From Arthrobacter dokdonellae (GTDB lineage Bacteria; Actinomycetota; Actinomycetes; Actinomycetales; Micrococcaceae): a DNA stretch of 64,000 nucleotides. Numbering within the stretch: the first letter of the stretch is position 1; each line of letters starts with the position of its first letter. The stretch lies in NCBI RefSeq assembly GCF_003268655.1, contig NZ_CP029642.1, positions 682,001 through 746,000 of the forward strand, given 5' to 3'. A program made the translations under genes and the position numbers. Below, piece by piece: positions 9,028 through 18,224 of the stretch. The notes below the pieces were generated by a model. It was not told where the DNA came from. It was given only the letters and a program-made list of their open reading frames with translations, and did not search any database.

Positions 9028-9738
9028 CTACTTCACACCGGCTGTGCCTTCATCCCCCGGCGCGGGAGAGAAGTCCATGGTCCGGTTAACCACTTCCTGG
9101 GCAACGTCGCGGACGGAACGCCCCTGCGAATAGGCACGCGCCCTGAGCAGCAGCAGCGCATCGGTGGCGCTCACCCCGGCCTGCGCGAGGACCATGCCGG
9201 TTGCCTGATGGACTTCCCTGCGCGAGAGTGGTGATTCATCCCGACGGGAGGAAGGCTCCCCGCCGCTGTCGGCCGTGAGCAGGTGGCGGAGCAGTTTCCA
9301 GGCGGCGGCGTCAGCGAGTCGAAGGGCCGCTGAATGGTCGGCGCGGCCGAGGGCGCCCGGCGTCGTGCTGTAGAGCTCAATGACGCCGATGTCCATGGTG
9401 CCGAGCACCAGGGGAAACACAAAGAGGGCCGCAACATCGAGTTCCTGGAGTGCCTTGGCAAAAACCGGCCATGCGGCGTGCGCTGCCTGCCTCACGTCGG
9501 GAAGCGCAACCGGCTGTCGCGTCCGGGCCGCCTCCCATCTGGGCCCTTCGCCCAAATCGAACTGGAGTTCATCAATGCGGGCAGAAATGGCGTCCGTCGC
9601 CCAAATGGAGGTCTCCGGAATGCGGCCCGGAAAGGCCGAGACGGCAACGCCCGTGACAGGCAGGGCTTGCAGAAAGGCGGCGCACAGCCCGGCACCGAAG
9701 TCCGCCGGTCCGGCACCTGGATAGGCAGGGAGAGGCAC
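9028..9738 (-). CDS. GAF-ANTAR transcription antitermination regulator
   Basis: A 236-residue protein of the same architecture as its downstream neighbour but only distantly similar to it. A GAF domain (about residues 10-155, containing LQFDLGEGPRWEAARTRQPV) is followed by an ANTAR domain (about 168-225, REVHQATGMVLAQAGVSATDALLLLRARAYS). The ANTAR core Q-A-x-G-M-V-x-A is clear. It is the first gene of the pair, and the 209 bases before it are shared with the divergent small gene at 9948. Confidence 0.92.
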   Translation of the reverse strand: MPLPAYPGAGPADFGAGLCAAFLQALPVTGVAVSAFPGRIPETSIWATDAISARIDELQFDLGEGPRWEAARTRQPVALPDVRQAAHAAWPVFAKALQELDVAALFVFPLVLGTMDIGVIELYSTTPGALGRADHSAALRLADAAAWKLLRHLLTADSGGEPSSRRDESPLSRREVHQATGMVLAQAGVSATDALLLLRARAYSQGRSVRDVAQEVVNRTMDFSPAPGDEGTAGVK

Positions 9739-9947
9739 GGCGATTGGCCTCCTTGGGCGTTGTCTCAGTGCTGCGACACGAACTTCGGAATGGCGGGTCT
9801 CCCATCATCCTATGCCCCACGGGCGGAGGACCAAATATGGCCGCCGGATTCCCGCCAGAACCCTTGGAAATGATTTAGAATGGGCATCTGCCCCAGACCC
9901 CGGCACAACCATTTTGTTGCGTCTTTTTGGAAGGGGGCAGACACCGC

Positions 9948-10211
9948 ATGATCCATCCCCCGGGCGTCGAATGTCCGGCGCCAAGTGCGCGGCAGGCCGG
10001 GAGGGATCAACTGGCAGCCGAGCTGATGGGGCTCATTGGCAGGCTTCGCCGCGAGCTCGACCACTATCTGGCGGTCCAGTCCGATTGTCCCGCGGACGAG
10101 TCGGTAAGGCTGCTCAACGATTCCGCTGCCGCCTGGATGCAGGAGTCGCTCCACGACCTCGAGGCGACGGTGGTAGGCCTTGCGGCCGCCGCCGGCCACC
10201 ACAGGCGGTAG
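9948..10211 (+). CDS. Small hypothetical protein, 87 residues
   Basis: Not recognised. The ATG at 9948 is chosen because AAGGGGG lies about 12 bases upstream. The product is a soluble, helical protein with a Leu-rich middle (ELMGLIGRLRRELDHYL) and an Ala/His-rich tail; no catalytic motif is visible. It is transcribed divergently from the GAF-ANTAR pair, so a role with those regulators is possible but only positional. Confidence 0.6.
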   Translation: MIHPPGVECPAPSARQAGRDQLAAELMGLIGRLRRELDHYLAVQSDCPADESVRLLNDSAAAWMQESLHDLEATVVGLAAAAGHHRR

Positions 10212-10307
10212 GGGCGCGCGTCAAGGCGGTGTCAGGATTGTTTCCGGACCTGTATGGATCGCGTCAAGAATGGCTCCGGCCGCTCCCGGAGGTGTTCCCA
10301 TGGATGC

Positions 10308-10964
10308 ATGAACACAGTTCCGCAGCCCACCGTGCGTGTCGGCGGCTTTATCTCCGTGGACGACGGCGGTGAGTTTGACTTCCATGAATCGGCAGGCGCC
10401 GTCGTGGCCGCGTTTGAATACCCGGGCGAGGCCGCCTGCATCCTCGACCGGCAGGGTGTGCCGTTCCGGCTGGCGCAGCGTCCGGACGGCCGCCTCGCCC
10501 TGGTGCGGGATGTGGGAGTCACGGATTTCTCATGGCTCGGGCATGCCTGGGATGAGGCGCAGCGCCGCGGCCCGCACCGCTATCCGCTGCACAGGTTTCA
10601 CCCGACCGACACTGGGGCCCTGCTTGAAGCGCTTTTTGAATGCCTGTGGCTGCGCCACGGTCCGGAACCGTGGCCGCCGCCGTCCGAGGTGGCGGCCGGG
10701 GCCGTCCTTGTGGATCCCTTTGGCCACGCCTACAGGGCGGCGGAGGTCCCGTCCCTGCTGAAGTCTGCCCGCGCGCTGGCGACACGTGCATCGGCACTGC
10801 ACGTCAAACCGGGCGCCGGAATCCGCATCCGTCACCCGGTGTTCATCGAGATCGAGGCGGTTTCCGGCGCCCGGAGGGGGAGTTGCGGCGGCCCGGGTCA
10901 GGACACCGTTTCGGGGCGTCCAACGGTCACCGGGATGCCCGCGCCAGGGGTCGCCGGCTCGTAG
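10308..10964 (+). CDS. Hypothetical protein, 218 residues, overlapping the end of the MFS gene
   Basis: No family recognised. The core (about residues 5-170) looks like a compact alpha/beta protein with RLAQRPDGRLALVRDVG and FDFHESAGAVVAAFEYP. GGAGGT at 10288-10293 is an acceptable though distant ribosome site for the ATG at 10308. The last 67 bases are antisense to the 3' end of the convergent transporter gene, and the C-terminal residues encoded there are low-complexity Gly/Pro. The frame has good GC3 bias up to about 10890, so the gene is probably real but the overlap is unusual. Confidence 0.6.
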   Translation: MNTVPQPTVRVGGFISVDDGGEFDFHESAGAVVAAFEYPGEAACILDRQGVPFRLAQRPDGRLALVRDVGVTDFSWLGHAWDEAQRRGPHRYPLHRFHPTDTGALLEALFECLWLRHGPEPWPPPSEVAAGAVLVDPFGHAYRAAEVPSLLKSARALATRASALHVKPGAGIRIRHPVFIEIEAVSGARRGSCGGPGQDTVSGRPTVTGMPAPGVAGS

Positions 10965-12502
10965 GTCTCGTCGAAGGGCAGGTGGTCCATGTCCAGCAGG
11001 GGGTTTTCATCCTGCCCGGCCACCAGCGCCTCCGCCTCCTCCACCGTGGCTACGCTCGGCATCGAACCGGGCAGCGGCTTCTGGGCCGACTCACGCAGGA
11101 AGTAGATCGCCACCGCGCCGATGGCGGAGGTGAACATCAGATAATAGGCCGGCATCAAGTCGTCGCCGGTGAGCGTAATAAGACCCTGAATAATGAACGG
11201 CGCGGTGCCGCCAAAGATCGCCACGGCAAAGTTGTAGGCAATGCCCATGCCGCCGTAGCGGCTGGAGGTGGGGAACAGCGCCGGCAGGGAGGACGCCAGA
11301 TTGGCCACGTAGAACGTTACCGGGAAGGCGATCAGCGCCAGGCCCAGAATTGTTGACCAGATGGCGCCGACGCCGATCAGCATGAACGCCGGGAGGGCCA
11401 GGACCACGGTGCTCAGGGCGCCGACCCAGAGCACGGGCCGGCGGCCCACCCTGTCGGAGAGCCGTCCCGTCAACGGGATGCACAGGGCCATGATGACCAG
11501 GACCGGGATGGTCAGCAGCGTGCCGTGGACGGGGTCGTAGCCCTTGGAGTCCGTGAGGTAGGTCGGCATGTAGGACGTCAGGGCGTAGCCCACGGTGTTG
11601 GCGGCGGCCACGAGGATCATGGCGAGCACAATCTGGCGCCAATACACCCTGACCAGCCGGACGGGGCCGCTGGAAGTGTCCTCGTCGCCGGCGGCCGCCG
11701 CCTTGGAGTTCTCCTCATTGGCGTCCAGGGTGGCCTGGAACTGGGGGGACTCCTCGATCTTCATCCGGAAGTAGATGGCGATGGCACCCAGCGGGCCCGC
11801 GATCAGGAACGGCAGGCGCCAGCCCCACTGCTCCATGACGTCCTGCCCCAGCGTCAGCTGCAGCACGGAGACCAAGGCCGCGCCGATGGCGAAGCCCATG
11901 TAGCTGCCCAGGTCCAGGATGCTGGCAAAGAAGCCGCGGCGGCTGTCAGGCGCGTACTCGCTTACAAACGTGGTGGCGCCGGCGTACTCGCCGCCGGTGG
12001 AGAATCCCTGCACCAGCTTCAAAAGGACCAGCAGCACGGCGGCCCAGATCCCAATCTGCGTGTAGCCCGGAAGCAGGCCCACGGCAAAGGTGGAGGCGGC
12101 CATGATCAGCAGCGTGGTGGCGAGCACCTTTTGCCGGCCGACCTTGTCGCCGAGCCAACCAAAGACGACCCCGCCCAGCGGACGGGCCAGGAACGTTGCG
12201 GCAAACGTCCCCAGGAGGAACAATGTTTGGACGCTCTTGTCGGCTTCCGGAAGGAAGACGGGCCCCATGGTGGCGATCAGGTAGCCGAACACGCCGACGT
12301 CGTACCATTCCATGGTGTTGCCGACTACGGTGCCGCCGAGCGCTTTTTTCAGCATCGGCGTGTCGACGACGTTGACGTGGTCCACGTCGAGCCGGCGTCG
12401 TTTCAGTTGCGGCAGGCGCGGCCTTTTGGGCGTGGCCTGCGTTTTTTCGGTGGTGTCCTTAACACCTGTTTCCGGATGAATCATGCTTCGGTCCATGGGC
12501 AT
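10898..12502 (-). CDS. MFS transporter, metabolite:H+ symporter (MHS, ProP-like) family
   Basis: Twelve-helix secondary transporter of 534 residues. The first segment reads GNTMEWYDVGVFGY, the hallmark of the MHS subfamily that includes ProP (proline/betaine), KgtP and ShiA. The inter-helix loop motif GWLGDKVGRQKVL and VEYAP-like FVSEYAPDSRRGF are also present. Long hydrophilic tails at both ends (about 50 and 60 residues) are typical of ProP-type osmosensing carriers. A compatible solute such as proline or betaine is the likeliest substrate, but that is inference. GGGAG lies 9 bases before the ATG. Confidence 0.88.
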   Translation of the reverse strand: MPMDRSMIHPETGVKDTTEKTQATPKRPRLPQLKRRRLDVDHVNVVDTPMLKKALGGTVVGNTMEWYDVGVFGYLIATMGPVFLPEADKSVQTLFLLGTFAATFLARPLGGVVFGWLGDKVGRQKVLATTLLIMAASTFAVGLLPGYTQIGIWAAVLLVLLKLVQGFSTGGEYAGATTFVSEYAPDSRRGFFASILDLGSYMGFAIGAALVSVLQLTLGQDVMEQWGWRLPFLIAGPLGAIAIYFRMKIEESPQFQATLDANEENSKAAAAGDEDTSSGPVRLVRVYWRQIVLAMILVAAANTVGYALTSYMPTYLTDSKGYDPVHGTLLTIPVLVIMALCIPLTGRLSDRVGRRPVLWVGALSTVVLALPAFMLIGVGAIWSTILGLALIAFPVTFYVANLASSLPALFPTSSRYGGMGIAYNFAVAIFGGTAPFIIQGLITLTGDDLMPAYYLMFTSAIGAVAIYFLRESAQKPLPGSMPSVATVEEAEALVAGQDENPLLDMDHLPFDETYEPATPGAGIPVTVGRPETVS

Positions 12503-12633
12503 TTGTTCAGCTCCCTACGGAGGTCATTTGCTTGCGGCTTTTAGCGTCATTGCTACGGGCAGACGTTAAATTCTAGCAGATTACCGAATTTAAGCCGGGG
12601 AGAGGGGCGCCTGGGGCATGATTTCCCGGGGTG

Positions 12634-14349
12634 CTACAGCCCCAGTTCAGCCAGGACCGGCAGGGCGCACCGGACCAGTTCGCGCGCTTCACCGGCGGAC
12701 GCGGCAGCCACCGCACGGCCTGCCAGGTCCCGGGCCTGCTCCATGGTCACGGAGCGCAGCACGGCACTGACCGCGGGGAGGGCGCGGGCCGTCATGGACA
12801 GGCTGCGCACGCCCAGTCCCGCCAGAACGACGGCGAGGGCCGGGTCGGCGGCCGACTCGCCGCACACGCCCACAGGCTTGGGCGGCGCCCCTGCCGAAAG
12901 GCCCTGGGCCGCGGCCCCGTCGACGGTGGCCTGGACCAGCGCCAGGACGGCCGGCTGCCAGGGGTCGTTAAGCGCGGCGAGCGGGCCCAGCTGGCGGTCG
13001 GCGGCCATGGCGTACTGGGTGAGGTCGTTCGTGCCCAGGCTGGCGAACTCCACGCGGTCCAGCAGGTGGCGGGCCGTGAGCGCCGCGGAGGGAACCTCCA
13101 CCATGACGCCGGGCGTCTGAAGCCCGGCGGACGCGCACAGGGCGGCAAAGTCGGCGGCCTCGGCGGCCGTGGCAATCATCGGGGCCATGACCCATACGGC
13201 GGCCTCGGCGGCGGCCGCGGCGTCGGCGATGGCCGCCAGCTGCCGGGCCAGGACCCCCGGCGAGCTGGTGTCCGTGCGGTAGCCGCGGACACCGAGCGCC
13301 GGGTTGGGTTCGGTGGCGTCGGTCAGGAACGGAAGCGGCTTGTCGGCGCCGGCGTCCAGGGTGCGGACCACCACCTTTTTGCCCGGGAACGCGTCAAAGA
13401 CGCCCTTGTACGCGGCCACCTGCTCGTCGTGGCCCGGTTCGGTGTCGTGGCCCAGGAAGCAGAACTCGGTGCGCAGCAGTCCCACCCCCTGGGCCCCCGC
13501 GGCAGCGGCAGCCTGGGCATCCTTGGCGCCGCCCACATTGGCCAGCAGGTCAAGCCGGGTGCCGTCGCCCAGCTGCCCCGCGCCGTCGAACGTGCCCAGC
13601 AGGGACGCCTGCTCCCGCCATTTCGCGGCGGCGGCCTGCTCTGCCTCGCCGGGCTCGGTGGTGATGCGGCCCTGGGCGCCGTCAACGTACACGAGGGCGT
13701 TTTCGGCCAGCTCCGCCACTCCGCGTGCGGCGACCACGGCGGGCAGTCCCAGGTTGCGGGCGATGATGGCCGTGTGGGACTGCGGCCCGCCGCCGGCCGT
13801 GACCAGGGCGATGACCTTGGTGGGATCCAGGGTGGCGGTGTCGGCCGGGGCCAGGTCCTCGGCCACCAGGATGAACGGCACGTCCGAATCCGGGATGACG
13901 GGGGCGGGGACCCCGCGCAGTTCGGCAACGATGCGGGAGCGGACGTCCAGGACGTCGTGGGAACGTTCGGCCATGTAGCCGCCCAGGCTGATGAGCATGG
14001 CCGCGACGTCGTTTCCGGCGTCCCAGATGGCCCGCTGCGCGGAGGAGCCGGCGTTGATCAGCTTGACCGCGGCCTTGATCAGCATGGGATCCCCGGCCAT
14101 CTGCGCCGTGGCTTCCAGGACCGCCTTGCCGTCGCCGGAGGCGCGGGACGCCCGGCCGGCCAGCTCGGCCTTGACCTGGGCGGCCGCCGCCTTCAGGGCC
14201 GCGGCGGCGGCCTCCTCGGGTGGGGTCCCCGTGCCGTCGGGAGCGGGAAGCCGTTCCCCAGCCGGAGGCTCGCTCAGCGCGGGCGGCATGAGGCGGACGG
14301 GGCCCACCACGCGGCCGGGGGTGACGCCGACTCCAACATAGCTCTGCAT
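12634..14349 (-). CDS. ptsI: Phosphoenolpyruvate-protein phosphotransferase (PTS enzyme I)
   Basis: Cytosolic enzyme I, which takes phosphate from PEP and passes it to HPr in the sugar phosphotransferase system. The 571 residues match the family's usual length. The phosphorylated His192 stands in GGGPQSHTAIIAR, the PEP-site Arg/Glu motif appears as GVGLLRTEF, and the catalytic cysteine region is VGVCGESAADP near the C-terminus. AAGGAG lies 6 bases before the ATG. It follows fruA after 16 bases and is the last gene of the fructose operon; no HPr gene (ptsH) is visible next to it. Confidence 0.96.
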   Translation of the reverse strand: MQSYVGVGVTPGRVVGPVRLMPPALSEPPAGERLPAPDGTGTPPEEAAAAALKAAAAQVKAELAGRASRASGDGKAVLEATAQMAGDPMLIKAAVKLINAGSSAQRAIWDAGNDVAAMLISLGGYMAERSHDVLDVRSRIVAELRGVPAPVIPDSDVPFILVAEDLAPADTATLDPTKVIALVTAGGGPQSHTAIIARNLGLPAVVAARGVAELAENALVYVDGAQGRITTEPGEAEQAAAAKWREQASLLGTFDGAGQLGDGTRLDLLANVGGAKDAQAAAAAGAQGVGLLRTEFCFLGHDTEPGHDEQVAAYKGVFDAFPGKKVVVRTLDAGADKPLPFLTDATEPNPALGVRGYRTDTSSPGVLARQLAAIADAAAAAEAAVWVMAPMIATAAEAADFAALCASAGLQTPGVMVEVPSAALTARHLLDRVEFASLGTNDLTQYAMAADRQLGPLAALNDPWQPAVLALVQATVDGAAAQGLSAGAPPKPVGVCGESAADPALAVVLAGLGVRSLSMTARALPAVSAVLRSVTMEQARDLAGRAVAAASAGEARELVRCALPVLAELGL

Positions 14350-14365
14350 AACGGCTCCTTCGAGG

Positions 14366-16387
14366 TTAGTAGCTGCCCTGGCTGACAAGTTCCGGTGCGC
14401 CCACAGTATCAACGGGCCTGCGCACTGCCCAGCGCTTGAGCGCCACCACGGAGAACGCCGAGACCACCATGCCGACCAGAATGGCCGTGATGAACATGCC
14501 GATGTTGCCGATGGCGAAGAAGACGAAGATTCCGCCGTGGGGTGCCTGCGACGTGACGCCGGCCGCCATGCAGATTGCGCCCGTGAACGCACCGCCAAGC
14601 ATCATGGACGGGATGACGCGCAGGGGGTCCGCGGCGGCAAAGGGGATGGCGCCTTCGGAGATGAACGACGCCCCGAGCAGCCAGGCGGCCTTGCCGTTTT
14701 CCCGTTCGGCCAGGGAGAAGCGCTTCCTGTCGATCACGGTGGCCAGGGCCATGGCGAGCGGCGGGACCATGCCGGCGGCCATGACGGCCGCCATGATTTC
14801 CCACGGCGCGTGGTTCAGGGCGGAGCCTGTTCCGAGGCCGGCGACGGCGAACGCGTAGGCCACCTTGTTGACCGGGCCGCCAAGGTCGAAGCACATCATC
14901 AGGCCCAGGACAATGCCCAGCACGACGGCGGACGCGCCCGACATGCCCGTCAACCAGTGGTTCAGGCCGTTGGAAAAGGCTGCGATGGGGCCGCCAAGGA
15001 CCAGCAGCATGGCGCCGGAGGCGATGATGGATCCGAGGAGCGGGATGATGACCACCGGCATGAGGCCGCGCAGCCAGCGGGGCACCTTCCAGCTGCCGAT
15101 CCAGTAGGCGGCAAGGCCGGCCAGGAGGCCGCCCACCAGGCCGCCCAGGAAGCCGGAGCCCATGAAGACGGCCACGGCGCCGGCCGTGAACCCGGGTGCG
15201 ATGCCGGGCCGGTCGGCAATGCCGAAGGCGATGTAGCCCGCCAGCGCCGGGACCAGGAAGCTCATCGAGAGGCCGCCGATCTTGAACGCCACGGCACCCA
15301 GGTACAGGGCCAGGTTGCCGCCGTCGGGCAGGTTCAGCAGGGTGTTGTGGGTGAGGATGTCATCGGCGTGGGTGCCCAGCGCGATGCCGTAGCCGCCCAG
15401 CAGGAAGCCGAGCGCGATCAGCAGGCCGCCGCCGGCCACGAACGGGATCATGTAGCTGACGCCGGTGAGCAGCACCTTCTTGACCTTGGTGCCCAGGTGT
15501 TCGCCCGCCACCTCGGCATTGTGCTCGGCAGCCTCCTCGGCGCCAAAGTGCGGCACGCGGTGCGCGTGGGGATCCGTGGCGGCCGCGAGGGCCTCCCGGA
15601 TCATCTTCGCGGGCTCGTCGATCCCGCGCTTGACGGGTGCGTTGATGACGGGCTTGCCGGCAAAGCGTTCCTTGCCGCGGACATCGACGTCGACGGCGAA
15701 GATCACGGCGTCGGCGGCGGCGATGACGGCCGGGTCCAGCGGCGTCACGGCGCCGGAGCCCTGCGTTTCCACCTGAAGTTCGACGCCGGCCTCCCTGGCC
15801 GCCTCGACCAGCGAGTCCGCTGCCATGTAGGTGTGGGCGATGCCCGTGGGGCAGGCCGTCACGGCGACGAGGCGCCGGGGCGCGGACACGGCGGCGGCGG
15901 GCGCTTGCGTGCCTGGGGCCGCCGCGCCTGCCGGGGTGTCGGCCAGCGCGCCGTCGACCAGGGCCACGATTTCCGCCGGCGTCTTCGCCGCGCGGAGGGC
16001 GGCGGTGAAGTCCTTCTTGATGAGCGAGCGGGCCAGCTTGGACAGGAGCTTCAGGTGCTCGTTGTCGGCGCCGGCGGGGGCCGCGATGAAGAAGATGATG
16101 TCCGCGGGGCCGTCCTTGGCGCCAAAGTCCACGGCCGGGTCCAGCCGGGCCATGGCCAGGGTGGCCTCCAAAACTGCTTCGGAGCGGCAGTGCGGGATGG
16201 CGATGCCGCCGGGCACGCCCGTGGCGGTCTTTTGTTCGCGGGCCAGGGCGTCGGCATACAGCGCGTCGACGCCGGTGGCCCGGCCCGCGCCGGCAACCAT
16301 GCCGGCGAGCTGGCGGATCACTGCGGAGGTGTCGGCGCCGAGATTGGCGTCCAGCACCACCAGGTCGGTGTTGATCAATGTGGTCAT
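14366..16387 (-). CDS. fruA: Fructose PTS transporter EIIABC
   Basis: Membrane permease that imports fructose and delivers it as fructose 1-phosphate. Domain order in the 673 residues is EIIA (1-145, phospho-His66 in GIAIPHCRSE), EIIB (172-265, phospho-Cys179 in TACPTGIAHT) and EIIC (about 295-660, with around eight to ten membrane segments). The ATG at 16387 overlaps the fruK stop by 4 bases. The frame remains open to 16816, antisense-like and not coding. Together with fruK, ptsI and a DeoR regulator it forms a self-contained fructose operon. Confidence 0.96.
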   Translation of the reverse strand: MTTLINTDLVVLDANLGADTSAVIRQLAGMVAGAGRATGVDALYADALAREQKTATGVPGGIAIPHCRSEAVLEATLAMARLDPAVDFGAKDGPADIIFFIAAPAGADNEHLKLLSKLARSLIKKDFTAALRAAKTPAEIVALVDGALADTPAGAAAPGTQAPAAAVSAPRRLVAVTACPTGIAHTYMAADSLVEAAREAGVELQVETQGSGAVTPLDPAVIAAADAVIFAVDVDVRGKERFAGKPVINAPVKRGIDEPAKMIREALAAATDPHAHRVPHFGAEEAAEHNAEVAGEHLGTKVKKVLLTGVSYMIPFVAGGGLLIALGFLLGGYGIALGTHADDILTHNTLLNLPDGGNLALYLGAVAFKIGGLSMSFLVPALAGYIAFGIADRPGIAPGFTAGAVAVFMGSGFLGGLVGGLLAGLAAYWIGSWKVPRWLRGLMPVVIIPLLGSIIASGAMLLVLGGPIAAFSNGLNHWLTGMSGASAVVLGIVLGLMMCFDLGGPVNKVAYAFAVAGLGTGSALNHAPWEIMAAVMAAGMVPPLAMALATVIDRKRFSLAERENGKAAWLLGASFISEGAIPFAAADPLRVIPSMMLGGAFTGAICMAAGVTSQAPHGGIFVFFAIGNIGMFITAILVGMVVSAFSVVALKRWAVRRPVDTVGAPELVSQGSY

Positions 16388-17352
16388 GAGAGTTCTCCAA
16401 GACGTGCGTCCAGGGCCGTCACGGTGACGGCGTCGGGGTGGGTTTGGTGCAAAGCGGGAACCAGGGTTCCGGGGAGGGAAGCAGCGGCCGCCCCATGGGC
16501 CACTGCTTGCTGCAGGCATGCTGCGGGGGAGTCCCCCCGCAACGTGCCCAACAGATATCCGGCGAGGGCGGAGTCGCCCGCGCCGACGGTGCTTCTGGCA
16601 ACAATGGCGGGCCCGGTGGCCAGCCAGCTGCCTGCGGCCGTGACCAGCACGGCGCCCTTGGAACCCAGCGTGGCCAGCACGGCGCCCGTGCCGCGGTCCA
16701 CCAGGTGTTGTGCCGCGGCAGCCGCCAGGGAGGGATCCTCCTCCAATGACGGGCCGTCGCCGATTCCGGTCAGCTCGGCGAGTTCCTCGGCGTTGGGCTT
16801 GAGGAGGTCCGGGCACGCGGCCACGCTGGCCGCCAGCGGGGCGCCGGAGGAGTCCACGGCGATGAGGGGTGAGCTGTCGCCATACCGGGCGCGGACCGCG
16901 GAAATCACGTGGGAGTAGTAGCCTTCCGGTGCCCCCGGGGGGAGGGAACCGGCCAGCACCAGCCAGGAGGCGCCGTCGGACTTCTCCACGGCCAGCTCCA
17001 GGAGGGCTGCGAGCTGCGCGGCGGAGAGCACCGGGCCGGGCTCGTTCACCTTGGTGGTGGTGCCGTCGGGTTCGGTGACGGCCACGTTGCTGCGCAGCGG
17101 CGCGCCGATCGGCAGCGACAGGTGCGGGATGTCCTCGCGCTGCAGGGCCAGCACGACGTCGTCACTTGCGTCCCCGGGCAGCAGCGCCAGGGCGTCGGTG
17201 CCGGAGACCGTCAGGGCGCGGACAATGTTCACGCCCTTGCCGCCCGGATGCGCCGACGCGGCGATGGCACGCTGCACTTCGCCGCGCTCCAGCGGGCCGG
17301 GAAGCTCGATGGTGCGGTCAAGGCTCGGGTTGGGTGTCAGGGTGAGTATCAT
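16384..17352 (-). CDS. fruK: 1-phosphofructokinase
   Basis: PfkB-family kinase of 322 residues that converts fructose 1-phosphate to fructose 1,6-bisphosphate, the step after FruA. It opens with the typical MILTLTPNPSLDRTIEL, has the ribokinase signature in HPGGKGVNIVRAL, and the catalytic base in STVGAGDSALAGYL near residue 280. Both ends overlap neighbouring genes by 4 bases (ATGA), so translation of regulator, kinase and permease is coupled. Confidence 0.96.
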   Translation of the reverse strand: MILTLTPNPSLDRTIELPGPLERGEVQRAIAASAHPGGKGVNIVRALTVSGTDALALLPGDASDDVVLALQREDIPHLSLPIGAPLRSNVAVTEPDGTTTKVNEPGPVLSAAQLAALLELAVEKSDGASWLVLAGSLPPGAPEGYYSHVISAVRARYGDSSPLIAVDSSGAPLAASVAACPDLLKPNAEELAELTGIGDGPSLEEDPSLAAAAAQHLVDRGTGAVLATLGSKGAVLVTAAGSWLATGPAIVARSTVGAGDSALAGYLLGTLRGDSPAACLQQAVAHGAAAASLPGTLVPALHQTHPDAVTVTALDARLGELS

Positions 17353-18137
17353 GCCAGCACCACCTCGACGCCGGCCGCTTCCAGTGCGGCGGCGAGATCG
17401 GGGGCGGGGGCTGCCGTGGTGATCAGGGTGTCGACCTCCTCAAGGGTGGCAAAGCGGACAAGGGTTTCGACGCCCAGCTTGGAGGCGTCGGCAAGGATGA
17501 CGATTTGGCGCGCGGCCCGCACCATGGCGGTCTTCGTGGCCGCCTCGACGGGGTCCGGGGTGCTCAGGCCGAAGTCGGCGTGGACGCCGTTGGCGCCCAG
17601 GAACGCGATGTCGGGGCGGAGGGCGCCGAGCTGTTCCGTGGCCCGTGCCCCCACCACGGCGCTGGTCAGGCCGCGGACGCGGCCGCCCAGGATGTCCAGC
17701 AGCAGGTGCATGTTGCTGCCCAGCGTGGTGGCGATGGGCAGGGAGTTGGTGATGGCCAGGAGTTCGTCGCCGTCGTTCGCGGGGGCCCAGGTGGTCAGCT
17801 TGTCGGCCAGGGCGCCCGTGGTGCTGCCGGAATCGAGCAAGATGGACACTGTCTGCATTTGCGGGATCAGGGCCAGGGCGGCTTCGGCGATGCGCTGCTT
17901 TTCATCGAGCCGCCGGCCTTGGCGTTCCAGAAGGCTCGGCTCGGAGCGGCTGAGCCGGTCCAGGGCCACGGCGCCGCCGTGCACCCGCCGCAGGATGCGG
18001 CCGTCCTCGAGGGAGGCAAGGTCGCGGCGGACGGTTTCCTGCGTGATGGAAAAAAGGTCGGCCAGCTCGTTGACGCCGACGCGGCCCTGCGCGCCGACGA
18101 GTTCGGCGATGCGCTGGTGCCGTTCTTCTGCAAACAT
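17349..18137 (-). CDS. DeoR-family regulator of the fructose operon
   Basis: A 262-residue repressor with an N-terminal winged helix (about residues 5-55, VNELADLFSITQETVRRDL) and a C-terminal DeoR sugar-phosphate sensor (SILLDSGSTTGAL; ILADASKLG). Family members respond to phosphorylated sugars; fructose 1-phosphate is the natural candidate here. The ATG at 18137 is preferred over one at 18158 because GAAGGAG lies 6-12 bases upstream of it. It is the first gene of the operon and probably represses its own promoter, where paired repeats overlap the spacer. Confidence 0.92.
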   Translation of the reverse strand: MFAEERHQRIAELVGAQGRVGVNELADLFSITQETVRRDLASLEDGRILRRVHGGAVALDRLSRSEPSLLERQGRRLDEKQRIAEAALALIPQMQTVSILLDSGSTTGALADKLTTWAPANDGDELLAITNSLPIATTLGSNMHLLLDILGGRVRGLTSAVVGARATEQLGALRPDIAFLGANGVHADFGLSTPDPVEAATKTAMVRAARQIVILADASKLGVETLVRFATLEEVDTLITTAAPAPDLAAALEAAGVEVVLA

Positions 18138-18194
18138 GGGGCTCCTTCTTCCTGCCATTCACGTGACGGACATCACGTGATGTTGTTTCAGATC

Positions 18195-18224
18195 ACTGTA
18201 TCTGCGTTTATCTGCGTTTGTCAA
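18195..18224 (-). promoter_or_regulatory. Promoter and candidate operator of the fructose operon
   Basis: On the minus strand TTGACA (18224-18219) and TACAGT (18200-18195) are 18 bases apart. Two direct copies of a 9-base word, tctgcgttt on the plus strand at 18201-18209 and 18211-18219, fill the spacer at a 10-base period, as expected for DeoR-type binding on one face of the helix. A cacgtga...tcacgtg inverted pair lies between the promoter and the gene. Confidence 0.65.

Noticed and set aside
12631..16918. Very long open frames on the plus strand opposite ptsI and fruA
   Set aside because: They mirror the GC-rich codons of the real genes, encode low-complexity Gly/Arg/His-rich sequence and have no ribosome sites; ptsI and fruA have full domain signatures.
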